Shown here: in pieces, positions 1 to 12,964 of the stretch | Layout: each line of letters begins with the position of its first letter | Numbering within the stretch: the stretch's first letter is position 1 | Assembly: GCA_024362935.1 (NCBI GenBank) | Contig: JANCRA010000003.1 | Location: 10,096,001-10,160,000, forward strand | Source of the DNA: Setophaga petechia | Lineage: Eukaryota > Chordata > Aves > Passeriformes > Parulidae | Direction of reading: 5' to 3' | Length of the DNA stretch: 64,000 nucleotides | The notes under the pieces: model-generated | Seen by the model: only the letters and a program-made list of their open reading frames with translations | What the model was told of the DNA's origin: nothing | The model's database searches: none | Made by a program: the position numbers and the translations under genes

Positions 1-1092
1 CCTATGTAGGTTGATAACAGCAAAACATTCAAGGAAGTTGTAGCCATGGTTAAGAGTTTTGTGACTCATAGTGATGTTGCTGAACCACAGGCATTCAAAA
101 GCCTTCATTCAGCTGTGTTCATAGCTGCATTCTCATTTGCCAAGTGATTGTATCTAACCTTAAGCCTGGACACTGGAGCCATGTTTCCAGGGAGGCAGGT
201 AGCATGTCTGAGGCAAAGCTGAGGTCTGACGTCTTTATTGTGCTCAGTTCCATCCACAGCTGGGCTATGCAGGTCATGTGTTGGAAAGGTTTTTGTGATG
301 GCATACAGATGCATAAGATACACAGCCTCTCTGGCAGCCAGAGAACCAAGGAGTCTGCCTCTGTCTAGTTGTCTGAATAAAGGCTGTTTTATCTTCACAT
401 GCTCCTGCCTCTTTTCCATGGCAAGGGGGACTTTAGTGATGGGGTCAAACAGCTGTCACATATTGCACAAACCTACAATGGGTAATGGATACAGTTATAC
501 TTCATGTAGATTAGTCACACCCAAAGAAATCTTGCTTTTAAAGTGGGAATGAAAAACAAAAACATTCTTTGGTCCTTTTTCTCTTTTTTTCTTGAATGAC
601 CAAAATGATCATATTAACATTGCTCTTCAAAAAATAATGTGCTTATAATGTTTTTATAAATCTTGCCTGGTTTCCATTGTAAGCACAGAGAAAATTAAAA
701 ATTATTTCAAGTAAATCAGGATAAGAACAAGGATTTGCAATGGATAAGAATCTGTCTAACACTTTGACAAAGAGTACAGTACTGTACACAAAGTGTAATG
801 CAATAGCTCCCTTATTTATTCCTGTTTTGCAGAAAGCAGAAACTGTTCTTGCCATGCATTACCCCTATTATGTTCCTTCTTGGGAACCTGAGACCTTTTG
901 AATCTATCTTCTGAACCATTTTAATATGCAGCAGAACAAAAGGATCACAGTGTCAGTGATGAATACATTGCAAAGCCCAAACCATAATTGCAAATAGCAA
1001 ATGGAAAATGTATGCAGATAGATAGATTAAAAAAAGTACCATATGCAAGCACAAAAATAATATTTTTTCACCATATTTATGTTAGTTAAACT

Positions 1093-1124
1093 TCCCTCCC
1101 CCCTCCCCCCTTTTCTTTTCCCCT
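1093..1124. repeat. C-rich / polypyrimidine low-complexity tract
   Basis: A run of cytosines interrupted only by T (CCCTCCCCCCTCCCCCC, then TTTTCTTTTCCCC). The minus strand carries four G-runs, the last separated by a 9-nt loop, so a weak G-quadruplex is possible. It is an isolated island in AT-rich sequence and shows no coding signal. Confidence 0.8.
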
Positions 1125-1839
1125 GGCTCCTCTCAAAGAAATATTTCTTTCAATAGTCTCTTCAGACATGGAAAGGGACACCAAGGGGAAGGAAGAATCA
1201 GCTTTCATTGATGCCGTGACTAAGGGCCATGGTCTTGGCCTAGACCCCTGACCCTCATGTCTGTAGCATTATACACAGTGTCTGGTGTGATCAGCCCAAC
1301 CTTGTTATTCAGCTTTTGTACTGTGCATATTTAATTTCAAAACACATTCCAATGGCAGCGGGGAAAAATTCGCCCTCTTTTAAGTGTATGATTCACCAGC
1401 TCTTTAGAGTCAGTTGGTGGCAGATGGGCAAGTGTGAAAACTTCTATTTGTGATCTCACACTATATAATGAGCACAAGCCACCACTGGAATCTCGGTTTC
1501 TGCATGGAGAGCCCTGTGCACTTACTTCCCTCTCAGAACTGGTTCTCTTAACTTTTACCACTGTGGGACCTGTGCCAGGGGGCCTGGGCAATGTCACTGT
1601 CCCACAACAGCATTCCAAGGAGGACCTCAGGTTTTCTGGAGCTCCCTGCACAAGCCTTTTTCCAAGCCAGCACACTACTGGAGGGCATCCTTTGCACTCC
1701 ATGCCTTGTAGGGCCTGACACACAGATCTGCCTTTCTACCTTGTGTGTACCTTTACCTCAGAATAAAAGAAATCTGCTCTCTGCCACTCCTAATCAACTG
1801 CATCATGAAGCACCAGTCCAGTCTCTAAAGTGTTCTTGT

Positions 1840-1877
1840 TTTTTACCTATAAACCCTATTTTTACCTATAAACCCTA
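1840..1877. repeat. 19-bp direct tandem duplication (2 copies)
   Basis: The core ACCTATAAACCCT preceded by a T-run occurs at about 1845-1857 and again at 1864-1876, a period of 19 bp with essentially no divergence. Two identical copies suggest a recent slippage or repair event. There is no sign of function. Confidence 0.85.
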
Positions 1878-3294
1878 GAGCTTTTGTACAAAGTTGATTC
1901 AATCTCTTCTGCAGTCTTTAAACCACAGAGGTTTCCACCAGAGTTTTCCACCAGAGCAAAGCATCCAGTTTCATCTGGGCGTGAAAGTTCTTAGTGCACT
2001 GTGGGTTGGGGTAACTTTCAGCTAAAATTTTTACAGAAAAGATGAAAATAATGAGGCTTCTAGAGAAACTGCACAGAATGAAATTTGTCTAGTCATAACT
2101 TAAAAGATTATCATCATGATTCTTGGTTCTTACACATGAAGAATACAAACAGTCTTCTTCAATTTCTCCACTGGAAATTAATTAATTTTCTCCAGGTATA
2201 ATAAGGGTCTTGTATAAATTTGACCAATAATGGAATAGGAACTTTTCCGTAAGTGAAAACAATTCATGCTAAGTTATTTTTATTGTTGATAGTTATTATT
2301 AGAGTGCACTAGTTTGTACAGGGTAACCAAGTATCAGTATTTGAGTCTTCAAGGTACTATACCAATAACAAAGGAAATAGTGTCCATTCCAGTGATTTTG
2401 ACATCTGTCTGATAGGATCCAGAATATTTAAGTGATAAATAAAGAGAATGAAATGACAATAAAAGAAGTTGTTATGGCATCTGTACCTCAGCTTGCTTTG
2501 CATCTGACCAGTTTCAGGGAAGGAAGTTTTATTTTCTTTTTCTGAGTCTTCAACTCCTTATAATTTTTGGCAAGGACCGGAGACCTAATCTTGTGAAGTG
2601 CTGAATGCCTCCTGTGATATCATCCCCTTAGTGACAGCCCCCAAAGTAGAAGGACTAAAAATACTGTAAAAGAAAGGAAAGAAAATAAGTGGCTTTGGGA
2701 ATTTGAAAATAAAAATTGTTCTTAAAGGGCTTGCAGCCCACTTAGGCAGCTTTTGGCTACAAAAAAGCTTAAGGAAGGTCAGTGTTGATAAGGTTCAACA
2801 TCCAGGGATTTGGGTACATGCCCAGCATGAACTGAACTTCAACCACTTCTTGATCTAGGTCTTACACACTTCTTCATATGTTTACTGCAGGTCAGCACAG
2901 GGCAGTAATAGCTTTAATATCTAATGCAGATTGTAACCATGGGTAACTGTACAAACCCAGGAGAGGAACTTTCGTACATGAACAATTTTTAGGATCATTG
3001 TTTGCACTGCAGGAGAAAGACAAAGTATTAGCTAAGCTGAAAAAGGAACAAATTATAAGACATTAATAAAAATATTGAGCAAGCTTATTTACCATTGCAT
3101 TAACATTGGAGTTCTTGCTGTAACTTAAGGGAATCCTCTTCATTATATGTTCTTTTCCTTTTTGCTGTATCTTATTGTCAAAAGGCATGAAACATGCTTT
3201 CTGCTATTCTGTGCTTACTGTTGTTATTTGTGGTTGCACCTCAGATGAATGAGGGGCTTTTTATGCAATCACAGAGGGCCATCCCTAGGAGTTT

Positions 3295-3305
3295 TAATAA
3301 TAATG

Positions 3306-3350
<45 letters not shown>
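3295..3350 (+). repeat. (TAA)n microsatellite
   Basis: About 18 TAA units with one interruption (TGA near 3304). A short reading frame that crosses it (about 3194-3382) owes its asparagine run to this repeat and is not a gene. A long, nearly pure trinucleotide run like this is likely to vary in length between individuals. Confidence 0.97.
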
Positions 3351-3351
<1 letters not shown>

Positions 3352-6300
3352 CCAAAAAGAGACCAAAAGAAATGGAATTTAGGGAAGTGAGACCTGACAG
3401 TTCTTACACACTCCTTTGAATTAGAGGAGTTTTTGCTTCTCCTTCAGTCCTTAACATTTAAAATGTAGTTTGACTGGATTCATCCTAAAATTAGGAAGAT
3501 ATCACATCAGGCATCATCACAGCTCTGCCTTTCAGATAAAGTCAGTCCTCTCAGAGTTTACCATGCCATGTAGAGACACTGTGGTATATCTTCAGAAATA
3601 ACAGATCAATGTTCAAGATATGGTTCAATATAACAGTAGACTTTCAGTGTAGGCTATCATCCTTTTCCTTGTTTTCAGGCCATTCACAATCAGTGAGTGT
3701 TTGTGTTCAGGTCTTAGGGTAGCAGGGGCCTTAACCAGAAAGCCAGGTAAAAGCAGTTCCCATGATATCTTGTGTTTGAAATCCAGACTGATTCCAAGCT
3801 TCCAATAATTTAATCTCTCCTCTAGTTTTCAGAACTTAAAATGGAGATTTTTATTTAATTAAGCTACAAAGATTATGAGTAATATAGAGATTATCAACAA
3901 ATATTTTTGAAGAAAGAGAAAGCAGTGAGCTCTCTCTCTCTCTCTCTCAAAAAACCTTGGCCCAGAGCCAGTTATTATTATAAGCTGACTGAGCTGGCAC
4001 AAATCCAAGAAGCTGATAATTTTGCATGAAGCCAAAATGGATGGCTTTTCTCCCATTCCCCTCTTTCAGATATAGCTTGTGGGTGTGACAAACGTTTCTA
4101 CCACCCAAATTTTAAAAACTGCTCACGGATCAAGCGTGTGTCTGTCTGTGTGGGTGGGGTTGGTGCCATGTATTTATTGTGTGTTTAGAAAAGGATGACA
4201 CCCTGTTTGGAATCTTACAAGAGTTCAGCTGCTGCCTCATTTTATTTTGTGAGGCAGATGACAAATTCAGATGTCCTCTTCCTGTGCCTGATTTTCTTCT
4301 TTGATACTTAAGAGAACTTACCAGGCCCAAGGGTGGACAAGACCGTTACCCTTTAGAAACACCAAAGTCAGTGGCAGATCTGCGAGCACAGAGTTCAGCA
4401 GAGAATGGGGCAGTTGCTCATCCAGACTTTTAGACTTTTATTGTGCTTATCTCTGATTCTATTTGCCCCAGATGGACAGTGGTAAGTGCAAAACAACCCT
4501 GACACTGCCTCAGGGCAGGGACAGGGAGTGGCAACTTCCTGGCTCAAGAGCAATGCCATAGTAACATGCAGTCAGTCACCTCCTTGCCATGGTGGTTGCA
4601 GGGTGAACTTCAGGCAGAGATGCTATTGGCAGGGAGATAGACTTGATGGAAGCATTTCCCCATTTTTCCTCTGCTTTCCTTCTCTGAAGAGCTTGCATGG
4701 TAAAGTATAGAGTGAATCATGATGGTTGTGTTATCCAAAGCATCTGAGGGCCAGTTTTAGGGAATGGGAAGATAAATGAGGGGCCAGTGGACAAGGTCTC
4801 ACACAGAAGAGAGCTGTATATCTGCAGTTTACCTGGAGCAACTCAATCCCTTCCATCCATCTGCTCATCTCAGGAGTCTGCTACCTACCTTTCCCTCAAC
4901 AGCTTGAACCGAAGATGCTGAGCAAAGAAAGACTTCCTTAAATTTAGGAAAAAAACTCCAGAATATACAAGAGTGATTGCTCTTCATTTATGCTGATCCT
5001 TTTCCAAGCTCTTCACCTCTTCATCAAACATTTTGGGATCTTCTACACAAGTCCTCAGAAGTATATATTTTGAGTTTACCTGTAAATTTCAGCTGCAATG
5101 GGTTAATGGGTAGATGGCAGAACAGCATCTTAGAGGGCAACTAAGAGGATGATTAAATGGAAGATCTTTAATATATTAGAGTTTTTATGATGTTTTCTCT
5201 TACAGGCTTCACTGCAATTCTATCTATGATGCAAGAATGAGCTACCAGGCAACAACCTTTTGGCCTTGAATACTGGGACAATATGTTGAACAAGTTAAAA
5301 GGTTGTATGGCAAAATACTCTCTCTGCAGCCATTCATATTAAATTAAATCTGTCACTCACACAAACTAAAATGACTTAGAAAAACTTGGGATTTAATCTT
5401 GCTTACCACTGCACCAAGCAAGAGCCAGAAGCCTTCAAAACTCAACCTCTTTGGCCTTCTTAGTGTGATATGTGCTGCGGACAATACTCAAGAGATCAGA
5501 AGGCTAGAAAACTGGTGCAGGTGAACATGCAGCTGACTGGATCTTACAGAAGTCATGTGTTTACCAAATACCCCTCATCTTGCTCCAATACATGCATTTG
5601 CCTGAGAAGACAGAGAAAACTTCAAATGGCTCTTGAGTAAATGGAAGTGTGAAAGACAGAGTCTGCATGAGCCAATACATTTTCTTCATTTTTTCCTTTA
5701 AAGCCAGTGATGGGTATTCATTGAAGATCTAACATAAAATAACCTGTTCATCAAGCTTGCATAGTAAAGATACCCTCCAGATGAAAAATTATAGCCTGAC
5801 TCTAACATGACTAGAAACTCATATATCAAAGTCTCAGGACCAGGTTCCAGCTTGTGGATAATTATTTGAGGCAAGTTAATATATTATTTCTTGCAAATCA
5901 AATACAGTCAAATGAAAAAGAACTGCATGGCCAGGCTCTCAGTGAGATTCTGCACCTCTGAAATGTACCAATACACATCTCTGTTAGCAGCAGGGTGGTG
6001 ACAGCGATAGCAAACACAGCTGCTTATGATAAGAAAGTATGATATTTTTATCAAGTGTGCAAATCTATTTGACTGGAGACTTTATGCCTGGTTTTGTTAC
6101 ACTGTGACCACTTCAGTGGAATCATTGTGAGTCCAGTGGAGTTATTCGGGCTTAAGACTGGAGTGGTGCATGAGAAAACGAAGCAATGAACTCTGGAGAA
6201 ACTGATGACTTTATGTTTCCAGGGCAGAAAAAGGGTGTGCTTTGCTGTAGTTTCCAGTTGTGTGATTACAAATGATAAATGCCTAAGTAAGAACTGCAGG

Positions 6301-6402
6301 CTCTAGTCTCCAGGAGGGGTCTTGATTCAGCAGGGTGCTTAAATACTTGCAGAATGTTGAGTAATAAGCAGCTCCATGACTCAAAAAAAGGTCTAACTAT
6401 AG
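3351..6402. other. Non-coding stretch, no gene seen
   Basis: AT-rich unique sequence. The only ordered piece I see is a 19-bp CT run at 3930-3948. Reading frames are all below about 80 codons and overlap antisense frames. I see no domain, tRNA-like fold or recent mobile element. Confidence 0.65.
3930..3948 (+). repeat. (CT)n microsatellite, 19 bp
   Basis: A pure CT alternation of nine and a half units followed by an A-run. It gives a run of Arg-Glu codons on the minus strand, which explains the short frame reported there. Confidence 0.95.
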
Positions 6403-6520
6403 AAGATGTGGTTTAGTGGTTGAAGGCAAGATCTGGGATTCAGGGCTTTATGCATTCTAATCCCAGCTTTAGTGGTCTCTGTGGTCTTCTCTATTTTTAA
6501 TGTGTAAGTAGTAATCCTTA
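6403..6520 (+). mobile_element. MIR-like CORE-SINE fragment
   Basis: The text TGGTTTAGTGGTTGAAGGCA, followed after about 25 bp by ATTCTAATCCCAGCTTT, follows the MIR 5' tRNA-derived half in order: the A-box-side AGTGGTTAAGAGC and the B-box GGGTTCGAATCCCAGCTC, at the right spacing. The 3' part continues loosely through GTGGTCTTCT. It is strongly diverged, as expected for a SINE fixed early in amniote history. MIR is named from memory of its consensus; an alignment would settle it. Confidence 0.62.
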
Positions 6521-9500
6521 ACTCATGAAAAGGGCTAAGTTTTATTACATAAAAACATGTTTCACTTTTACTTTTGTTATTGTTCAGTCTCTGCAAGTAT
6601 TATACTTACCCCCAAATGCTCTGCTGTTGTAAGTTGCAGCGTGTGTCTTGCTCATGTCTGGTACTGCTCTTGAACAACCTGTCGCAGTTTAACTGAAGTT
6701 GGCAACTGCAGAGATTATCTCTACCCCAGCCAAGACCAGCACACAACCTTCTGTCAGAATGGTAGAGACCTTCCACTGGGAACTGTACTCTACAATCGAT
6801 AATAGGGTTCTCCAGCTATGCACACAAAGCTGGGAAGGGCTTAGAAATACACTTTTCCTTGAAGAAATGCATAGGGCAAATTTTTGACAGTTTGACTAAC
6901 AACTCTATGAAAGACAAAGATTGTTCAGAAAAGACTTGCTTGCTCTATGAAGTGCTCTTCTATGAGCATAGGTAGCTGGAAATGTTTTTTTGTTATGTGA
7001 CGTAATTTCATTTAGAAAATTTTTGTTAGTGACCAGCAGGCTGCTAGTGTATATCTGAGCTTTTACTCTAAAAAACAAGCATTTGAAGTCCTGAAAAAAG
7101 AGAGAGGTACCTGTGTCAAAATTTCTGGCGGCAGATATTTTCTTTTGATACCCATTCCTAGACTAGCTTTGTCCACAGTCCAGGTAATAGAAGAGTTCAG
7201 TGACATAATGACATTTTGTATTCTAAACAGGTCATTTTCAAAAAAAATTTTCTCTGGTCCTGAATAGAAAGCCACAACGATTGCCATCAACTAACTCACA
7301 GACACTTTCAATTTTTAGAAACTCCTATAAGCTACTCTAAGTTCTCAATAAGCTACTGAGTTTCAGTAGTTAGTACAAAATTTGGTAAATATAATTCAAA
7401 ATCTGCAATCTCATAAACTTTCCCACAAGCACAATGTAATAGTAAAATGCCAGCTACAAAATATTTGTTTTAACACTAAAATCTTGCTTTCACATTTTCT
7501 ACATAAATGATAATGAGGGTGTGAATTATAATACTCTATGTTAGCTTCTCTCAACATTGGAGGAGCATAAAAAATAGGTAGGTGAAAAAGCACAATTCTC
7601 TACAAGTGTATTGTATAATTTTTTTCCTGTGTCTCTTGAGTGGAATTTGCTATTTTTCATCTTCTCTGTTAGTAACAGATTTTCAGATGCTGAGGGATGG
7701 CAAAAAACGGAACAAAGTTAACAAATATTGATGATTTATTTCACCAGTTTTTGCTTGTTTGCTGAAAATGTCTGCTAAAATTTTCAGTCATGAGTGGTGA
7801 TGAATTGGTCAGTGTGATGAAACAGCATACCAAACGGGATATGGACCTTTTGTCAAAGTTGAGCATGTTCAGCTGACCTACCTGGATATTGGTATACCAC
7901 TGAAAGCTTGTACTGCAAAGGTTCGCTGCCACAGGTGTGAAGAAACATGAGGCCCTACAGAAATGTACAAACACTGCAATCAGGAATTGACTCTCAGACA
8001 GGAATTGGAGAAAGGAATTCAACCTGACTTTCAAACACTTCTCCTCTGGGATTGTAATAGGAAGCTTTATTGCCTTCCAGTCACGTTTTGGTCAGAGTCA
8101 GATCTGTGGGCTGTATTGTAAGCAAACTTACTGGATAAATCCCTCTGGGAAAATGCCTCATGTAGAAGCCGAGTGGCTTTAGGTGGTGAATTAGATAATG
8201 AGCTTTCATGACAATGTCAAGAGTAATGGATTTCTGAAAGTGTCCTATTGATTACTAATTGAAATGCAGGTGTCCACTTTTATTGTGGACTGCATCCTAC
8301 AACTCCCATCCTTCCTTGTGCTATCAACATTTTCTGCAATTAGTATCCCATGTTAAGGCTCAGGGTTGGTCTTGGGCTATTTGACAACATTTATCCAATT
8401 ATTCATAGTGAAATTTAATTAGTCCTAACATTCTCACCAGTGCAGTCAAAGAACTTACATGTTGCATTATGTGTGAACATAAGATATGAGCAAAAAATAT
8501 AAAAAGATAGAAGTTAAATAATGGAACCTTAATATTATTAGTTATTATTAATCTCTAATTGTCCAGCCTGAGACAACGTCTTTGATCACTTGCTAGGCAT
8601 GATGGCATCTAGGTCTCATTTAAACATGTTATTATAATGTGCCCAATGCTGTGCATTCTGCCTGCACATCCTGTCTGTTCTTAAACTTTAGTATAGATCC
8701 CCCAGGCATTTGTAGTGCATGTAATCCCATGTGAGACAGTAGCAGCAGGGGACAAAATGAAGCAAGAGGATTCTATCTGACTGAGTCATTTAAAAGGAGT
8801 TGCTCACTTGACCGGAGTACTGGTCACTTGCCTGGGGCATCTGGTTCAGAATAAAATAAAATAAAATCAATTTCTCCAGAGATTTCTGTATTATTTTTGT
8901 TGTTTGGTTGGTTTTTTGTGGTTTTTTTGTGGTCTTTTTTAGATTTTTTTCACCTCAAACATCTTTGATCATAGGGAGGGTAGTGGAAGGTATGTGCGCA
9001 GAGTATGGAACATCTGTCTCATATCTAGAGAAATACTTCAGAAACATATGTGTTGATACCAAGTGGTTTGCAAAACTCTCTTTATTCTGAGCCTGTACAT
9101 GGCACCAATTTTTGTTCAGGCAAGCATGAAACTGGAGTATGAGCATTTTCCTCTAAAACAGATCAGTGGAAGTGGTATCATCAGATGGTGAATGGGAACG
9201 TTCCCTGGAGGGCTGGATACAGTTTTACTTCAGCATGCAAAGGTTGAGGCTCAGTTGAGTCAACCGGAAGAATCTAAAGGGAGTAGGCCTGCTTGTGACC
9301 TGGGAGAGTTCAGCAGAGATTACAGACATACTTCATGGAGCATAAGAACCTGGAAAACACAAGGGAAACAGAAGATGACAAGGTGAACATTGCTGTAGGT
9401 TTCCTAGTTACATGTAAAATATGATCGCATAGGGAGGTCCTAGAGCATGCAAACTTAGTAATCAGCCATGGATTATCTTCATTTCTTGACTGTTGATACT

Positions 9501-9754
9501 CCACAAAGCTTTGGAAATATGAGTGTATATTTTTTAATTGGGAGATTAATAATTTTGCTGAAACTTAGCTTAGTGCTTTTGGAGTACATTTTTGCATCTG
9601 TCAGTCAGCAGTAGCTTGTAACTCAACTCTGCTTTCACTGAACGATGCTTAAATGAATTGCCTTTTCCTGTAGCATAGCAACTTATTTATCCAGTCTCCA
9701 CTGTTTTCAGCCTGTCTCTTTCTCTGTCCCTTATTGCATCCAGTATCTCAGTGT
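6521..9754. other. Non-coding stretch, no gene seen
   Basis: AT-rich. It contains an (ATAAA)n run at 8850-8867 and a G/T-rich tract at about 8897-8950. No supported gene. The minus-strand frame at 7741-8034 (97 codons) has no recognisable domain and no flanking signals. Confidence 0.65.
8850..8867 (+). repeat. (ATAAA)n short repeat
   Basis: Three and a half ATAAA units. Directly downstream (8897-8950) lies a tract of T-runs broken by GG, reading like the reverse complement of a decayed A-rich tail. Similar tracts recur in the window. Confidence 0.85.
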
Positions 9755-9764
9755 CTGATACTCT

Positions 9765-9895
9765 TCTGTGGATTTTAACCTGACAACAACCCTGTCAGGT
9801 AGGAAGTATTATTCTCCCATTTTACAAACATGAAAAAATGTCGGGACTTGTGCAAGATCACAGACGAAGTTGGGGTGTGAGCTGAGCATTTGGTG
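9765..9895 (-). mobile_element. MIR / CORE-SINE copy, reverse orientation
   Basis: In order on the plus strand I see ACAACAACCCTGTCAGGTAG, then ATTATTCTCCCATTTTACAA, then a decayed counterpart of GAGGAAACTGAGGC, then ACTTGTGCAAGATCACAGAC. These are the successive landmarks of a reversed MIR 3' half, including the shared CORE/L2-like end. This is the clearest of the ancient SINE copies here. No target-site duplication is visible, as expected for its age. Confidence 0.8.
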
Positions 9896-12715
9896 TGGGC
9901 CTTTGGGATCTGGATGTATTGAAATATATACTAAATTAGAGTTACTAATCAGGCTGTGCAAGAATAGTAAATGTGGATAGCCTCAGTTTTTGTAAATAAT
10001 CATCTTCAACTACTTGTAGGGGTTGTGTTTGGGTTTTTATTTTTGATATCTAGTTCCAAAGACTATTTAAGCGTTACATAAATTACACTAATTACACAAA
10101 ACTTGAATTTTTAATGCAGATTTTTTTTAAAACTATGTTATTTCATTTCCATAACATTATTACCAAAATTCATGTGTAGACCTACAGCGAACAAAGCAAA
10201 AGTATTCTGCATTTATTACGCACAACATTTCTGTGAGGCAGAAGCAAATATGTAATGAGTCTGGTAAGGCATTCCAGGCTTACGTAATAGTGATGAAAAA
10301 ACCCCTCATTTTGGTGATATCACAGAAAAGGATGAAAACTGTGTTTTGTATTTAAGTCTGGAGTGGTGTTTAAGAATTCAAACGGCTGGTTTTGGCAGAC
10401 ATCTAATTGTAATACTGTAGCATCGCTGCAGGCAATTTTCTTTGATTTAATTAGATGAACTGTGGTATTTTTTCCTTTTTGCAAAAGGCTTTATTATGTA
10501 GAAATGAAATATGTATAAATTTAATTTTTAATCTTGTCACTACAGAGTAGGAAGGAATAAGCTGATTCTTTTAATTTATCCTCTTTGTTTAAGAAAAAAA
10601 AATAAATTAATCTTATCACAAATGTTTATGAGTAATTGATTTGAGTTTTGCACTCCAGTCAGAAGTGATAGAGTTAAGATTACTCTGTGTTTTTTCTGAA
10701 TTGAATGTGCTGTAACTCTTTTTGAGCGTGTAAACACAAACATTTTGAAGCCTCAATGATGTTATTTTTCTTCCAAACTATGATAATATTAACACTTAAC
10801 TCAAAACTTGGAGTACAAAATAGATTAATCCAAAAGATTAACTATGCATTTTTTTCTTTGTTTGTTTGTGGATTTTCCATTTGTCTTTTTGTTTTGGTTT
10901 GGTTTTGGCTTTTTTAACATATTTGTCTGTAAAGTTTCACTCCAAAAAGTAATTGATTACCAAAGACTTTCTTCAGTACTGATTTCAGGTCTTTTTCTGT
11001 GGGCCATATCCAGGGGAGACAATTGTAAGTAAATTGGTAGCAATTATAATTACAGATAATCAACACTACTCATAGAGTTCTATGTCCTCAGGTTTTAGCA
11101 AATATTCCCCGCTGTTTCTAGTCAGCTGTCCATTTCACTTTCCTAGGCCAGAAAATGTTCTTGCAATGTCCAACACCTAGATCATTATATTGATTGATTT
11201 TTCAGATATTGATTGCTTTGAGGTATCTTCAAAATTCTGTAGAGCCGTAGAATCATCCTTGTGCTTCTCTCTAAGATGAAGCCAAAAGCCAAAAATTCAA
11301 TTTCTTGGATGGAAATGAAACATTTCTGCTTGCTTTTTTGAGAGCCAACATTTTGTTCTGTGTTCTAAGATGGCTGATTCAGGAGCTCTTGAAATCAAGG
11401 ACAGAATATCCACTGGTTTCAGCACTGAAGCTTTCCCTTGTGTTAAAGCTTTTACTTCATGAAACCTCATTTTTTTTTACCCGCCTGACAAAGATGTTTT
11501 CTTTCCAGTGGTAGTGGGGATGGTAGGACAGTTAATTGAATTATTTTCTGCTGTCAGATTGCTGAAAAAAGGGCAGGAGAGTATTTGCATTTTTTTTTCT
11601 TGCCATTGAAAAGTGTTGATGCACTTGAAGTTCTTGTCTAGTACCAGTTTTAATAGTAGAGGACTCCACAGCTATTATCACAGCTTGGTCAAGGCCATGC
11701 AGGGCAAATCTCTGCTCTGACAAATTATCTAATGAATCTTTTTCCTTTCTGTAAATAGTTTTATTATGAGGGGTGAAGTAGTAGAAAGTTCATCTTGAAT
11801 CGTGTATATGTTTCTTATGATGATGAAAGTGATAAGATCTCACTGTAATCAGAACAGAAGGCTTCTTTTTGATTAACTCTTCTTTTGACAGAAAAATGCA
11901 CTTTTCAGTGGACCTGAACTATTCCTAAAATGAAGAGTATTCTTCGAAATTTGCATTTTTGTTCCAAAAAAATGTTACTTGGCATTAGTTGAATCTAAAT
12001 TTAAAAAAAAAAAAAGCTTTCAAAGTTAAATCATATATATCAATAATTTAAAGTAAAAAAATTCAGGTTGATCTGAAATTAAAATAATTTCCAACTAGTT
12101 CATTTTCACAGCTTAACTCGAAGAAATTAATACATTCACATTTCTCATTCAGGGTATGTAAATTCAAAGCTTTTACTGTGCTACAATTCTTTTTTTGTTT
12201 TTGTTATTTGGTTGTTGTGGTTTGCATTAGCGAATGAAGAAACATCAGTGCTAAGCACTTTTTGCTTGAACTTTTTAAAAAACCATTTTTTTCCCTTTGA
12301 TTCACTTTTTTAAATGCCTTCGAAGAAATAGAATGCAAATATTTAGACCAAATCCAGATTTTTTAACAGTTCATGTATTACCAGAGGGGGTCTGATTTCT
12401 CATGATTGTGTTTCAAAGTGGAGCATGCTTAGCTGTCTGTTCCTTAGTCCCAAACACTAAATATAGGACTAGCTTGCTCACCAGTGTAAAAGAGAGTAGA
12501 TTCAATATCTCTCTTAATTCTGCTAAAAATAACAAGCATCTTGCTCCAGATTGCTCAACAGGACTTTTTTTTTCCCTTACAGTACAGACCCCAGTAGGAA
12601 TAGGAAAAAGTGATTCTGTAGAGCCAGGAGATGTTTTCTTTGTAAAAGGGATTGTCTTGTCACCTGCTTAAGGCAGTTTCCTCAAGCCTTTGCTGCTACA
12701 GTGACCAGAGAGCAG
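9896..12715. other. Non-coding stretch, mostly unique
   Basis: Very AT-rich. It includes a block with clustered homeodomain-like sites (10341-10560, listed separately), a T/G tract at 10850-10915 and a 13-bp A-run at 12003-12015. No gene is supported. Confidence 0.6.
10341..10560. promoter_or_regulatory. Candidate conserved regulatory block
   Basis: The sequence is balanced, free of simple repeats, and carries several TAAT-core homeodomain-type motifs (CTAATTGTAATAC near 10402, TTTAATTAGATG near 10446) beside CTTTGAT, a TCF/LEF-like site. That texture is common in conserved non-coding elements. This is inference from composition only: TAAT motifs are also frequent by chance in AT-rich DNA. 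Confidence 0.25.
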
Positions 12716-12763
12716 CACAGGTTTTGAAGCAAACCCAATCACAGGTTTTGAAGCAAACCCAAT
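12716..12763 (+). repeat. Perfect 24-bp tandem duplication (2 copies)
   Basis: CACAGGTTTTGAAGCAAACC followed by CAAT occurs at 12716-12739 and is repeated exactly at 12740-12763. Identity over all 24 bp in otherwise unique sequence points to a recent duplication, so it is a likely length polymorphism. Confidence 0.97.
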
Positions 12764-12964
12764 GTTTTAAATATTGGTACTGGGCAGAGGGAATCAGGAC
12801 TGAGATTTTTTCTGGAGTAGCAGCAGCTCTTGAATAGTGCATTCTGCTTTTGTTTTTATTTCATAAAGAATCTAAACCACATTTGTAGTGTAGATAGTTT
12901 GCATGTGCACTGATGTGAACTGAGATCAGAATCTGAACTGCCAGTAAAATGTGCTACAATATAA

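Larger units (their letters stand above)
1..3294. other. Non-coding AT-rich stretch, no gene seen
   Basis: All six frames are broken by frequent stops. The longest frames here overlap on opposite strands (about 1337-1878), have no domain I know and no codon pattern that stands out. The part at about 1340-1760 is somewhat richer in G+C than its flanks, which by itself lengthens chance reading frames. A C-rich tract (1093-1112) and a short tandem duplication (1840-1877) are listed separately. Nothing else is supportable. Confidence 0.7.

Noticed and set aside
1337..1878. Frames of 94-128 codons on both strands
   Set aside because: Mutually overlapping and without a recognisable domain. The region is merely GC-richer than its flanks.
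3194..3382. 62-codon frame with an apparent hydrophobic N-terminus and an Asn run
   Set aside because: The Asn run is the (TAA)n microsatellite and the hydrophobic start is T-rich DNA. Not credible as a secreted peptide.
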